Below are positions 1 to 7,314 of a DNA stretch of 64,000 nt, in pieces; position 1 is the stretch's first letter, and each line of letters begins with the position of its first letter. The position numbers were made by a program, and so were the translations under genes. The notes beneath the pieces were generated by a model. The model was given only the letters and a program-made list of their open reading frames with translations, had not been told where the DNA came from and ran no database searches. The stretch spans positions 746,927-810,926 of the forward strand of contig NZ_LMUO01000015.1 of the NCBI RefSeq assembly GCF_009765905.1, given 5' to 3'. Origin of the DNA: Mucilaginibacter sp. L196. Its GTDB lineage: Bacteria; Bacteroidota; Bacteroidia; Sphingobacteriales; Sphingobacteriaceae.

Positions 1-132
1 CGGAGCGCGCCAGCGCTTTCGACCGACAGGGTGGAGATATTTTATAATCAAAACGACAGCGTGCTCATATCGCCGAAAGATCAGGCTGAGTTTATTGAGC
101 GGTTAAAGGCGGTTAATGGGGAGATAGTCTGA
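1..132 (+). CDS. C-terminal fragment of a bacterial PH-domain protein
   Basis: The open frame runs in from the window edge and ends at TGA 130-132, giving the last 43 residues. The stretch DRVEIFYNQNDSVLISPKDQ followed by a helix containing EFIERLKAVN resembles the end of the bacterial PH-domain family related to YyaB or DUF1200, where a short strand with a SPKD turn precedes the last helix. Function in this family is poorly defined. The stop codon lies inside the GTCTGAAC terminus of the repeat that starts at 127, so the true C-terminus may have been altered by that repeat. The assignment rests on a short fragment. Confidence 0.55.
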   Translation, partial: RSAPALSTDRVEIFYNQNDSVLISPKDQAEFIERLKAVNGEIV

Positions 133-265
133 ACCTTGATTCGTTTGATTTTGGGATTTTCTTGATTTTGATTGGCATGTGGAATCAAGGGAATCTTTTA
201 ATCCGTTTAATCATGGTTCGGGCTATTTGTAAAAGCAGTGCCGGTGCTGGTATTAACGGTAGTCC
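127..265 (+). repeat. Repeat A, left copy (139 nt)
   Basis: This stretch matches the reverse complement of 11599-11739 along its whole length, at roughly 85-90 percent by eye. It starts with GTCTGAACC and ends with GGTAGTCC. The first ~97 nt form an imperfect palindrome that also occurs alone at 13172-13268. The remaining ~42 nt (AAAAGCAGTGCCGGTGCTG and following) occur only in the two long copies. The GGTAGTCC end faces the DUF3037/HipA pair, 18 nt from the DUF3037 stop codon. Confidence 0.85.
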
Positions 266-282
266 AACTTAATATTAAACAA

Positions 283-1134
283 CTAGATAATTTTTTCGAT
301 AGCTGTTTTCACATTGCGGGCAAACTGTTCAGCTTCATTTTCATGTATAATAGTCACCTTTACATCATTATTGCTTTGTGATAATGTATCTTTAATAAAA
401 ATATTTAAATGTTCACTTGTCTTTGGTGACGTTGTTAGAAAAAACAAATTCATCTTTTCATTTGACGACTCAAGTTCTTTGATAATACCAGACCATTTAT
501 ATACTTTGGTTTTGATTGAATCTTCTCGTTTTAAATCAAAAGAAAGGCTTTGATAGCAGTTCCAAACTCCATTTTTCCAAGCCTTATCAAATTTAATCTG
601 ATCATTATGCGTTTTGATTGTATGATCTTTCAATCTTGGAGTAATTCCTAACCTATCAAAATGAGCTTTGTACACTTTGGTCCAAACATAGGCGTCGGTA
701 TGAACTTCTTTGCTCGCATCAATATTATATTTATCAACTAACCGTTCATATAAATCATCTAATGCTTTTCCTGCATCCAGATCTAGTCCATATTTTACAT
801 TAGAAAGGTAAAGCGCACTATCATCTTGTACTAGAATTTTTTTTGTTATATCCGACAAATTATAGTCTTTTTCGGAATCAAAAGAATTACTTGAATTGAA
901 AAAGTAAAGATCTAAGTTTACAGAGCGAATTTCCTTCTGAAAATGCTTCAGTGTGTTTAGTAAGAAATAGCCATTAAATTCCTCAAAAAAATTAGATATT
1001 CGACTAAATTTATTTAGCATCTTAGCTTCAAGGAATCGACCAGTAGGTTCAAATAATACAATGCCCACATTTACAAACTCGCCAGTAGTTCGATCGTGGA
1101 GATATCTGATGATTTGATACTCGAATTTTTTCAT
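283..1134 (-). CDS. DUF3037 family protein
   Basis: A 283-residue protein beginning MKKFEYQIIRYLHDRTTGEF and continuing VNVGIVLFEPTGRF. This opening (a YxIxRY strand, then GEFVNVGIVLF) is the hallmark of DUF3037. The molecular function is unknown. No signal peptide or membrane segment is visible, so it is probably cytosolic. Its ATG overlaps the TGA of the upstream HipA-like kinase gene (ATGA, 1131-1134), which implies translational coupling. From memory, DUF3037 genes often neighbour HipA-like kinases, and a partner or antitoxin-like role is possible but unproven. The gene is clearly AT-richer than the metabolic genes after 2.3 kb, in keeping with acquisition by transfer. It ends 18 nt from repeat A. 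Confidence 0.8.
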   Translation of the reverse strand: MKKFEYQIIRYLHDRTTGEFVNVGIVLFEPTGRFLEAKMLNKFSRISNFFEEFNGYFLLNTLKHFQKEIRSVNLDLYFFNSSNSFDSEKDYNLSDITKKILVQDDSALYLSNVKYGLDLDAGKALDDLYERLVDKYNIDASKEVHTDAYVWTKVYKAHFDRLGITPRLKDHTIKTHNDQIKFDKAWKNGVWNCYQSLSFDLKREDSIKTKVYKWSGIIKELESSNEKMNLFFLTTSPKTSEHLNIFIKDTLSQSNNDVKVTIIHENEAEQFARNVKTAIEKII

Positions 1135-1949
1135 AATAGTATCCTATTTAATTCGCTCGTAAATATATCAGCGCGTGACATTAATGTATTTAAGTGTTTT
1201 TTAATCTCGTCAACTTGTTCAGTTAACCAATCAGGAGGTAAAATGGTTTCTATTTTATCCCAAAATGAATTATCAATTAATTCAAGTTTACTTTGGAACG
1301 AAGAATAATCAAATTGCTTTCCTTTTAATCTATTGAAACAAAAATTGTCGTTAATCCAATTTAAATCTTGTGACCGAATTTTCCAAGGTTCGGAATTTCG
1401 CAAAAAGGACAATTCCATTGTAAATCCGAAAGCAAGTTCATGATCGAAAATAATTATCTCATCACCGTTCGTCAAAAAATTTGGTTTTTCAATTCTCCGA
1501 TCCGCATTGCTTATAAAAATATCGAATGCGTAAAGTTCGATAAGTTTATCTTCGAGAGAACTGCTAATTGTTTGATCTTTTATAACGGAATAATAGCCAG
1601 TTTTATATTCGTTACCGAAATTAAATCCTAAGCTATTGCTAGCAACTAGATAATTATCATTTCCTCGCATCAGTTCAACGAATTCATCTGAGATATGAAT
1701 AATTACAGGTTCGGGAACATTAAAGTCAAGTTCTTTAGCTATTAAAGCAGCAATCAACTCACGAGCACTTGCCTCTGGAGACATGCGCTGTGCTCCTATA
1801 AATTTAATAACATAATCTGACTTTATTCCAGTTTGTTCGCATATGCCTACGACAAGTTGCGGCATTGTAGTACCGGATTGAAGAATTTCGCCAAATGCCA
1901 CAGCGTGGACAGTTGGCAAGAAGTAATCAGGATGTGATAGTTTAAGCAC
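1131..1949 (-). CDS. HipA-like kinase (HipA_2 type)
   Basis: A 272-residue protein with a GTG start. A HipA/PI3K-like kinase fold is suggested by the lysine in YVIKFIG (~residue 50), the helix SARELIAALIAKELDFNVPE (~60-80), the catalytic loop ISNADRRIEKPNFL (~150) and the metal-binding IIIFDHELAF (~168). It is shorter than classical HipA (~440 residues) and matches the stand-alone HipA_2 group. HipA kinases phosphorylate aminoacyl-tRNA synthetases or related targets in toxin-antitoxin systems. Whether this one does is not known. No HipB-like helix-turn-helix gene is next to it; the partner is instead DUF3037, overlapping by 4 nt. A TAAATTTG promoter box lies ~20 nt upstream. The gene is AT-rich and enclosed by repeats A and B. 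Confidence 0.75.
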   Translation of the reverse strand: MLKLSHPDYFLPTVHAVAFGEILQSGTTMPQLVVGICEQTGIKSDYVIKFIGAQRMSPEASARELIAALIAKELDFNVPEPVIIHISDEFVELMRGNDNYLVASNSLGFNFGNEYKTGYYSVIKDQTISSSLEDKLIELYAFDIFISNADRRIEKPNFLTNGDEIIIFDHELAFGFTMELSFLRNSEPWKIRSQDLNWINDNFCFNRLKGKQFDYSSFQSKLELIDNSFWDKIETILPPDWLTEQVDEIKKHLNTLMSRADIFTSELNRILL

Positions 1950-1968
1950 TGCGCATAATTGTGATCTG

Positions 1969-1976
1969 CAAATTTA
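1969..1976 (-). promoter_or_regulatory. Bacteroidota -7 box TAAATTTG for the HipA/DUF3037 pair
   Basis: On the minus strand the sequence TAAATTTG fits the TAnnTTTG -7 consensus and lies 19 nt upstream of the GTG start at 1949. No clear TTTG -33 element is found at the usual spacing, so this is a moderate-strength prediction. Confidence 0.4.
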
Positions 1977-2060
1977 CGCTTTTCTGCTTAATATAATTTA
2001 TTTTATTGCGCATCAGAATTTTGATAGAGTTTAGAGATGTTTTTAAAGTTTTTGTTAGTA

Positions 2061-2123
2061 AGTTAACCGGTACATACAAATTTCGGGAAATGGGTTGGGA
2101 TAAGTGCTGACAGTGTTTTGTCA
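2061..2123 (+). repeat. Repeat B, left copy (63 nt)
   Basis: The sequence from AGTTAACCGGTACATAC to GACAGTGTTTTGTCA matches the reverse complement of 9814-9876 at 61 of 63 positions, and similarity stops sharply on both sides. The GTTAACC end faces the HipA gene. It lies ~110 nt upstream of the HipA start and outside its predicted promoter. Confidence 0.9.
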
Positions 2124-2304
2124 TATTGGTATTGCATTGATTTTTATGTGATTGCAACGATGGAGTAGGGTCGTCGCTCATACTCGAGTACCTACCCATA
2201 ACATGTTTGTTTAAATCCTGTTTTTAACGATTTTCCGCCCCCGCAGGAAACTAAACTAAAACTTGCTTAAAATAGCCATCTTTATAATACTCATTACAGC
2301 AAAC

Positions 2305-2781
2305 ATGAAAACAGTATTTGACAAAACGACAAGAGATGAATTGATCAGTAGGATCGATACGGTTAACGAAAACAGCCAGAACGAGTGGGGCAAAATGAGT
2401 GTGTACCAGGCGCTGAAGCATTGCACCCTGTGGGACGAATGGATACAAAGTAATAAAAACAACAATCAGGCATTCATTGGCCGTTTGTTTGGGAGAATGG
2501 CCTTAAAAAAAATACTGAAGAATGAGGCCCCTTTGGCACGTAATACACCCACGCTTAGTGAACTTAAAGTAAAAGAAACCAACGGCGATATTGCATCAGA
2601 AAAAAAGAAGTGGATTGCCTTGATTAACGAATATGTTCATTTCTCGAACCCCGGTTTCGTCCATCCCTTCTTCGGGAAAATGACAAAAGAACAGGTCGGG
2701 CAAGTGGCTTATAAACTGACCACCATCTGCGGCAATTTAATTGTTAGATCTGCTTTTTTATGGTGCTTAAAGTGGTCATAA
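2305..2781 (+). CDS. DUF1569 (DinB-superfamily) protein with frameshifted C-terminus
   Basis: Starting at ATG 2305, the protein reads MKTVFDKTTRDELISRI, then NEWGKMSVYQALKHCTLWDE and VHPFFGKMTKEQVGQVAYK, which match DUF1569, a DinB-like four-helix family that usually carries metal-binding histidines. The family normally ends with a YKHxDHHLRQF motif. Here, after YK, the frame changes and gives LTTICGNLIVRS and so on, while the next forward frame reads TDHHLRQFNC and then a stop at 2745-2747. A net loss of one or four bases near 2713-2717 explains this. The current product loses two C-terminal histidines and gains an unrelated tail. It could be a real inactivating mutation or a sequencing error. 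An upstream in-frame ATG (2263) is judged less likely. Confidence 0.75.
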   Translation: MKTVFDKTTRDELISRIDTVNENSQNEWGKMSVYQALKHCTLWDEWIQSNKNNNQAFIGRLFGRMALKKILKNEAPLARNTPTLSELKVKETNGDIASEKKKWIALINEYVHFSNPGFVHPFFGKMTKEQVGQVAYKLTTICGNLIVRSAFLWCLKWS

Positions 2782-2899
2782 CTCAATGAATAGCCACGAA
2801 AGTTCCGCTCCTCATCTTCCAACAAAACACTCTCCTCTCTTTGCAATCTCCCGCACTTTGCTATTTTTACAACATTATCCATTATAAGCGCTTAAGAAC

Positions 2900-3361
2900 A
2901 TGATCACAATCAATACCCACGCTGAATTTGAATCTTACTTAGGTAAGGAATTAGGCACATCCGGCTGGCATACCATTACCCAGGAACAGATTAATAAGTT
3001 TGCCGATGCAACCATCGATCATCAATGGATACATACCGATGAGGAAAGGGCTAAAAATGAAGGACCTTTTGGAGGCACTATAGCACATGGATATTTAACG
3101 GTATCGTTACTACCTTACTTCTGGCACCAGATAGCAAATGTGCAGAACCTTAAGATGGAAATTAATTACGGTATTGAAAGCATGCGGTTTGCCCAGCCGG
3201 TACTGGTAAACAGCAACGTAAGGCTTATAGCAAAGCTTGCAGGTATAGTTAACCTGAGGGGCGTTACTAAAGCTAACATTGGCGTTACCATGGAAATTGA
3301 AGGCCAGAAAAAACCTGCTTATGTTGGCGAGGTGGTTTTTCTTTACCATTTTTTGGATTAA
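2900..3361 (+). CDS. MaoC-family (R)-specific enoyl-CoA hydratase-like protein
   Basis: A 153-residue single hotdog domain. The hydratase-2 motif is visible as ADATIDHQWIHTDEERAKN (~residues 36-54) followed by PFGGTIAHGYLTVSLLPYFW, with the catalytic Asp/His of the DHQWIH segment and the GGTIAHG loop. Members hydrate trans-2-enoyl-CoA to (R)-3-hydroxyacyl-CoA or serve related roles in fatty-acid metabolism; the exact substrate cannot be read from sequence. Length is typical of stand-alone MaoC proteins. It lies 22 nt upstream of the aspartic protease gene, possibly co-transcribed. Confidence 0.85.
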   Translation: MITINTHAEFESYLGKELGTSGWHTITQEQINKFADATIDHQWIHTDEERAKNEGPFGGTIAHGYLTVSLLPYFWHQIANVQNLKMEINYGIESMRFAQPVLVNSNVRLIAKLAGIVNLRGVTKANIGVTMEIEGQKKPAYVGEVVFLYHFLD

Positions 3362-3383
3362 ATTTAGGGCTTAAATAATATTT

Positions 3384-4271
3384 ATGGCCCGAATTTATTT
3401 TAACCGTTATAAGACTTTCTTTTTGCTGATTGGCCTGTTGTGCATCAACGCAGTAGCGTATGCACAATCGTCTATCCCGTTTACCATTACGGCGCAGGGC
3501 CACATCATGGTAAAAGCTAGTATAAATGGCGTTGAGGGTAATTTTATATTTGATACCGGTGCGGGATTAACGGTTATTACTAAAGCATTTGCCTCGAAAA
3601 TTAATGGGGCGGCTAAAGAGGATGGTGGTTTAACATTATTCCGCGCAACGGGCGAAAAAATGACTGTCGACCTTTACAAAGCGAATATCTTATCGTTAGG
3701 TAGCTTTGTAGAGCAAAATCCGCAGCTCACTATTGTTGATGCCATTTTTGGTGAGATAGATGGTTTGATATCTTTAATGAGTTTCAGGAACCAACCCTTC
3801 ACCATCGACTACAATAAAAAACAGATCGTATTTGAAACCGGCGAAACACTTGCCGCGATAAAAAAACAAGGTTCGATAGTACCCTTACAAATGGACATGT
3901 CGCGCGATAAAACGCTTGATGTTTTTGTTTACGTAGTGGTGAACAATAAGCTCACCCTGCAATTTTGTATTGACAGCGGAGCGGGTGCCAATATTTATCG
4001 TATCAATGGCAAATACATTTCGGCTTTGGGGGTTGATACCGCGGCTGCCGTTAAAACCTATCATCCAAGTGAATTTAACCCTCAAATTAAAACGGTTATT
4101 TATAGCGCTAACTTACAATCACTGGCTATTAAGGGTTTTCCTGCTATTAACGTCCAAAATGTTAAGACCCAATTTATTGATGGTTTAATTTATGACGGCA
4201 TTGTATGGTTAAGCTGGATAGGTAAGCAAGTCACTTTTGATTTACCGCACAGCGAGATGGTGGTGAGGTAG
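3384..4271 (+). CDS. Secreted retropepsin-like aspartic protease
   Basis: A 295-residue protein with an N-terminal signal peptide (hydrophobic FFLLIGLLCINAVAYA, then Q). Two aspartic-protease half-sites are present in one chain: GNFIFDTGAGLTVITKAF at ~residue 50-70 and LQFCIDSGAGANIYRI at ~190-207. Most retropepsin-like bacterial proteins pair one D(S/T)G per chain in a dimer; two sites here suggest a pseudo-symmetric monomer. It is probably exported to the periplasm or cell surface. The substrate is unknown. The stop lies 35 nt before the preferred Crp/Fnr start, so these genes could share a transcript. Confidence 0.8.
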   Translation: MARIYFNRYKTFFLLIGLLCINAVAYAQSSIPFTITAQGHIMVKASINGVEGNFIFDTGAGLTVITKAFASKINGAAKEDGGLTLFRATGEKMTVDLYKANILSLGSFVEQNPQLTIVDAIFGEIDGLISLMSFRNQPFTIDYNKKQIVFETGETLAAIKKQGSIVPLQMDMSRDKTLDVFVYVVVNNKLTLQFCIDSGAGANIYRINGKYISALGVDTAAAVKTYHPSEFNPQIKTVIYSANLQSLAIKGFPAINVQNVKTQFIDGLIYDGIVWLSWIGKQVTFDLPHSEMVVR

Positions 4272-4306
4272 ATGTGATTCCAAAAATCACTAATTTCGCA
4301 CATCAC

Positions 4307-4879
4307 ATGGAAAATCAACTGACCGTTTTTCTAAAAAGCTTTGGTACATTTCAGGATGCTGATACGGCCCTAATAGCCGCGGCAACCGAAAGTCGTATTT
4401 ACCACGAGGGTGATTATCTTTTTAAATCGGAAAAAATTTGCAGGGAAATGTTTTTTGTTTGCAAAGGGGTATTGCGGGTTATGGTGGTTAATGAACAGGG
4501 CCACGAGGTAACGCACTTCTTTCTAAAGGAAAACCAGTTTTGCAGCATACTAAATAGCTTTAACAACCGGGTTGTAGCCCATGAAAGTATACAGGCAGCC
4601 TGCGATGCTGAAGTATTGGTTTTCAGCCGTAAAAACCTGGATCAACTTTATATTCAAATTCCTTATTTAAAAGAACTCATCACCCAAATCACCCACCAGG
4701 GTTTGCTGGATAAGATCGCATTGAGGAATAGCTACCTGGGGCATGATTCCACAGCGCGTTATAAATTATTTCTGTCGCAGCAACCGCTTGTTGCTTCGCA
4801 GGTGCAATTGGGGGATATTGCTTCTTATCTGGGCATTACTCCCCAATCGTTGAGTCGCATCCGGAAAAATATTCGCTAA
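4307..4879 (+). CDS. Crp/Fnr-family transcriptional regulator
   Basis: ATG 4307 (MENQLTVFLKSF) is preferred over the upstream in-frame codon because family members start close to this sequence. The protein has 190 residues. An N-terminal cyclic-nucleotide-binding-type beta-roll (YHEGDYLFKSEKICREMFFV, then CKGVLRVMV) is followed by a helical dimerisation segment and a short C-terminal helix-turn-helix, LGDIASYLGITPQSLSRIRK. This compact type, with no wing after the recognition helix, is common in Bacteroidota. No Fnr-type cysteine cluster is visible. It may regulate the SDR gene that starts 78 nt downstream, which is an inference from position. Confidence 0.85.
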   Translation: MENQLTVFLKSFGTFQDADTALIAAATESRIYHEGDYLFKSEKICREMFFVCKGVLRVMVVNEQGHEVTHFFLKENQFCSILNSFNNRVVAHESIQAACDAEVLVFSRKNLDQLYIQIPYLKELITQITHQGLLDKIALRNSYLGHDSTARYKLFLSQQPLVASQVQLGDIASYLGITPQSLSRIRKNIR

Positions 4880-4956
4880 AATCGCTTTTTACCATTTGTT
4901 AAGTGTATTGGGGATGCGTTTTCGGAAATTTGCTTCATCTAAAAAGAAGTATAATT

Positions 4957-5703
4957 ATGAAAAACCAAACATCGGAACAAAATGGATTTTTAACCGGTAA
5001 AAAAGTAGTAATACTTGGTGGTAGCTCGGGCTTGGGCTTGGCAACTGCGATAGCAGCTTCACTAGCAGGAGCTGAATTAACCATCGTATCCAGCAATCAG
5101 CAACGTATTGATAAGGCAATTAAGCAATTACCCAAAGGCGGCAAAGGGCTGGCAATTAACCTTACTGATGAAGAGCAGGTGCAGGAAATGTTTACCGAGA
5201 TAGGTGCATTTGACCATTTGGTTTATACTGCTGGTGAATCGTTAGTATTGAAAAACATAGAAGATGTAACCGTTCAGGACGCGAAAAGCTTTTTTGATTT
5301 GCGCTACTGGGGTGCTTTTACGGCAGTGAAATACGCGGCGCCACATATCAATGCGGGCGGATCGATAACCTTAACAGGTGGTGTTGCCAGCGCAAGGCCG
5401 GGGAAAGGATGGTCGTTAGGGGCGAGCATTTGCGCGGCAATGGAAGGGTTTACCCGTGCTATGGCTATTGAACTTGCTCCATTAAGAGTAAACCTGGTAT
5501 CACCGGGTATGATAAGAACTAATTTATGGTCGGACATGCCGGATGCTGATAGGGACGCGATGTATGAACATGTTGGTAATGGTTTGCCTGTAAAACGCGT
5601 AGGCGAGGCAGAAGATATTGCCCAAACTTATATCTACCTTATGCGGCAACAATTTAGTACCGGCCAAATTATAATTGCAGACGGCGGGTACGTGCTGGTA
5701 TAA
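4957..5703 (+). CDS. Short-chain dehydrogenase/reductase lacking the YxxxK catalytic pair
   Basis: A start at ATG 4957 (MKNQTSEQNG) gives 248 residues. The Rossmann glycine motif VVILGGSSGLGLATAIA (~residues 16-32) and the C-terminal IIIADGGYVLV identify the SDR fold. The usual active-site YSASK is replaced by GASIC, immediately before AAMEGFTRAMAIELAP, so both the catalytic Tyr and Lys are absent. A subgroup of SDRs with a GWSLGA-type active-site region is known in many bacteria and has poorly defined activity. The first 54 bases of the longer open frame are read as leader. It follows the Crp/Fnr gene on the same strand. Confidence 0.8.
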   Translation: MKNQTSEQNGFLTGKKVVILGGSSGLGLATAIAASLAGAELTIVSSNQQRIDKAIKQLPKGGKGLAINLTDEEQVQEMFTEIGAFDHLVYTAGESLVLKNIEDVTVQDAKSFFDLRYWGAFTAVKYAAPHINAGGSITLTGGVASARPGKGWSLGASICAAMEGFTRAMAIELAPLRVNLVSPGMIRTNLWSDMPDADRDAMYEHVGNGLPVKRVGEAEDIAQTYIYLMRQQFSTGQIIIADGGYVLV

Positions 5704-5761
5704 TAGCTTAAGATTAGTGTGAAAAACAGATGCTTTTTGATGGGAAATGAACAAAAAAACG

Positions 5762-5915
5762 ACTTTTTGGAGTGTTTTTCAGACTAAAACGGGTGTTTTT
5801 CGTCAGAAAATCGAAATATAAAGCATCTGAAAATGGCCTTTTTAGATATAAAAAGGCCATTTTTTGGTATAAAAGTGTACCATTTGTACCAGGTGTTCCA
5901 TTTGTGTCGTGATAC
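5762..5915 (+). repeat. Dispersed GTACC-type intergenic repeat, copy 1
   Basis: Segments of this region match the reverse complement of 63416-63550: a GGGTGTTTTTC block and a block reading AAAAGTGTACC, TTGTACC, GTGTTCC. Between them this copy carries a strong hairpin at 5830-5865. It lies between the SDR and GNAT genes. It could be a non-autonomous mobile sequence or an expanded terminator-like repeat. Confidence 0.65.
5830..5865 (+). terminator. Hairpin terminator after the SDR gene
   Basis: A 14-bp perfect stem (AAAATGGCCTTTTT paired with AAAAAGGCCATTTT) with a 6-nt loop and further T residues. A and T tracts flank both arms, so it could work on either strand. It sits 127 nt after the SDR stop and inside the dispersed repeat. 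Confidence 0.6.
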
Positions 5916-5982
5916 AATAATGTTGAAATAAATAACAATTTGATTACCTCTGTTTTCCGTCTTTTTTATACGTTTGCCGCCA

Positions 5983-6672
5983 ATGGAACACGTATTAGAT
6001 AACCCGGGCTGGAACGCGCTGATCTCGGGGAATAAACATCTCGCTCACGGTGATGATCAGGTTAGGTATTTCGCTTCGGAGGTTTCGCCCTTCATTGGGC
6101 TGAGGGATCAATCGGATAAGCAGTTCCAGGTGCTGTATGATATGATAGCGCATGACGGGCCTGTAGGTTTTATCACCAATATAGAAACAGAAATACCTGA
6201 GATGTGGAAGCTGATACAGCCCAATAAAGCATTCCAGATGATATACAACCTACCGGCTGATCCGCCCGCGGTTGAGATTGAGATCGTACCTTTAACAGAA
6301 CAGCATGTGCCCCAAATGCTGGCGCTCACTAAATTGACCAACCCGGGGCCCTTCGCCGAGCGTACTATAAATTTTGGCCACTACTACGGTGTTTTTGATG
6401 GTGATAAGCTGGTAGCCATGGCTGGGCAACGCCTGCATATTGGCGAGTACGCCGAGATCAGCGCCGTTTGTACCCATCCTGACTATTTAGGCAGGGGGTA
6501 TGCTAAACAATTGCTGCTGAGTCATATCCATCGAATCAGGGCGGCTAAAAATGTTCCTATACTTCACGTTCGTACGGATAACCACCGGGCTTTACGGGTT
6601 TATGAGAGCCTGGGGTTTAAAGCGAGGGCTATTATCTACTTCAATATTCTGATGAAGAATAAGCAGGGGTGA
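5983..6672 (+). CDS. GNAT-family N-acetyltransferase
   Basis: A start at ATG 5983 (MEHVLDNPGWNAL) gives 229 residues; an in-frame TTG three codons earlier overlaps a TACGTTTG promoter-like box (5969-5976), which argues against it. The C-terminal half has the acetyl-CoA binding signature: AEISAVCTHPDYLGRGYAKQ, then LLLSHIHRI and a closing NHRALRVYESLGFKARA. The N-terminal ~110 residues look like a degenerate first GNAT-like domain, as in FR47-type proteins. The substrate is unknown. If the promoter box is real, the mRNA would have almost no leader. Confidence 0.85.
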   Translation: MEHVLDNPGWNALISGNKHLAHGDDQVRYFASEVSPFIGLRDQSDKQFQVLYDMIAHDGPVGFITNIETEIPEMWKLIQPNKAFQMIYNLPADPPAVEIEIVPLTEQHVPQMLALTKLTNPGPFAERTINFGHYYGVFDGDKLVAMAGQRLHIGEYAEISAVCTHPDYLGRGYAKQLLLSHIHRIRAAKNVPILHVRTDNHRALRVYESLGFKARAIIYFNILMKNKQG

Positions 6673-7008
6673 TCCTATTTGTAATTTTCCTAATTTGAAA
6701 ATATCATTTGTTCTTTAGTTAAAAAACCAATACTGGCAGGATATTTGCGCATTTTTCAACGAAATGTGCGCAAATATGTTATTGTGGAAACCATAGAAAA
6801 ACAGTTAAAGTATTGGATGATCTGATCTGGATCAACAGTGACTGTATCGCAGGATTTGATCATGCGAGTAATTTATAGCAAAGCCGCACTCATTAATAAT
6901 GGTACGGTTTTTTTGTTTTTATTCAGTCCTCTTTAACAATATGTTAATATGGGTAAATTATACTTGTAAACATTCTGCTTTCAGTATAAATTAAAAAATG
7001 AATGTAAG
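6673..7008. other. Intergenic region without a recognised gene
   Basis: This 336-nt AT-rich stretch has no convincing open frame or RNA gene. Near 6885-6915 an imperfect CCGCAC / GTACGG pairing is followed by a T run (GGTTTTTTTG), which may be a weak terminator. Nothing else stands out. Confidence 0.4.
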
Positions 7009-7194
7009 ATGGACAACACCCCAATAAAATCAAGCCAAACTGTTCCTATGTGTCCTTGTGGACAAACAGAAAAAGCGAATCTCGCAAGAATCAGGCGTAC
7101 AGCTTTTATGAAGTTTTTTTTATTTTGGTTGCCTTTAAAGCGATACAAGTGCTATAAGTGCCAGCAGAATAAATGGATTATGCAGTCTAACTAA
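7009..7194 (+). CDS. Small zinc-ribbon-like protein
   Basis: A 61-residue protein with CPCGQTEKANLARIRRT near the N-terminus (~residues 15-31) and FWLPLKRYKCYKCQQNKWIM near the C-terminus. The CxC and CxxC pairs could bind one zinc ion. A basic, aromatic-rich segment links them. The first half-site has CPC rather than the usual CPxC. Similar small proteins ending in WLPIKRYKCxxC seem to recur in related genomes (from memory). Function is unknown. A TATCTTTG promoter for the next gene lies 77 nt downstream of the stop, so the two are probably separate units. Confidence 0.6.
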   Translation: MDNTPIKSSQTVPMCPCGQTEKANLARIRRTAFMKFFLFWLPLKRYKCYKCQQNKWIMQSN

Positions 7195-7271
7195 ATTGTC
7201 ATAAAAATTAATATATATGATTATGGTGTAGGTGCATATGGTTTCAAAAAACTTTTTAATATATTAAATCG

Positions 7272-7279
7272 TATCTTTG
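7272..7279 (+). promoter_or_regulatory. -7 box TATCTTTG upstream of the desaturase gene
   Basis: TATCTTTG matches the TAnnTTTG consensus exactly and lies 35 nt before the GTG start at 7315, leaving a plausible leader of about 30 nt. The -33 region is AT-rich without a clear TTTG. Confidence 0.55.
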
Positions 7280-7314
7280 AAAACTAGTTTTTTATTTTTA
7301 TCAATACCAATTTC

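Noticed and set aside
1942-2199. Minus-strand 85-residue open frame upstream of the HipA gene
   Set aside because: It runs through repeat B and the HipA promoter region, has low-complexity basic sequence and no family features. It looks like a by-product of the repeat.
2263-2304. Longer DUF1569 start with an apparent hydrophobic signal segment
   Set aside because: The family normally begins close to MKTVFDKTTRDE and is cytosolic. The hydrophobic stretch is likely untranslated leader.
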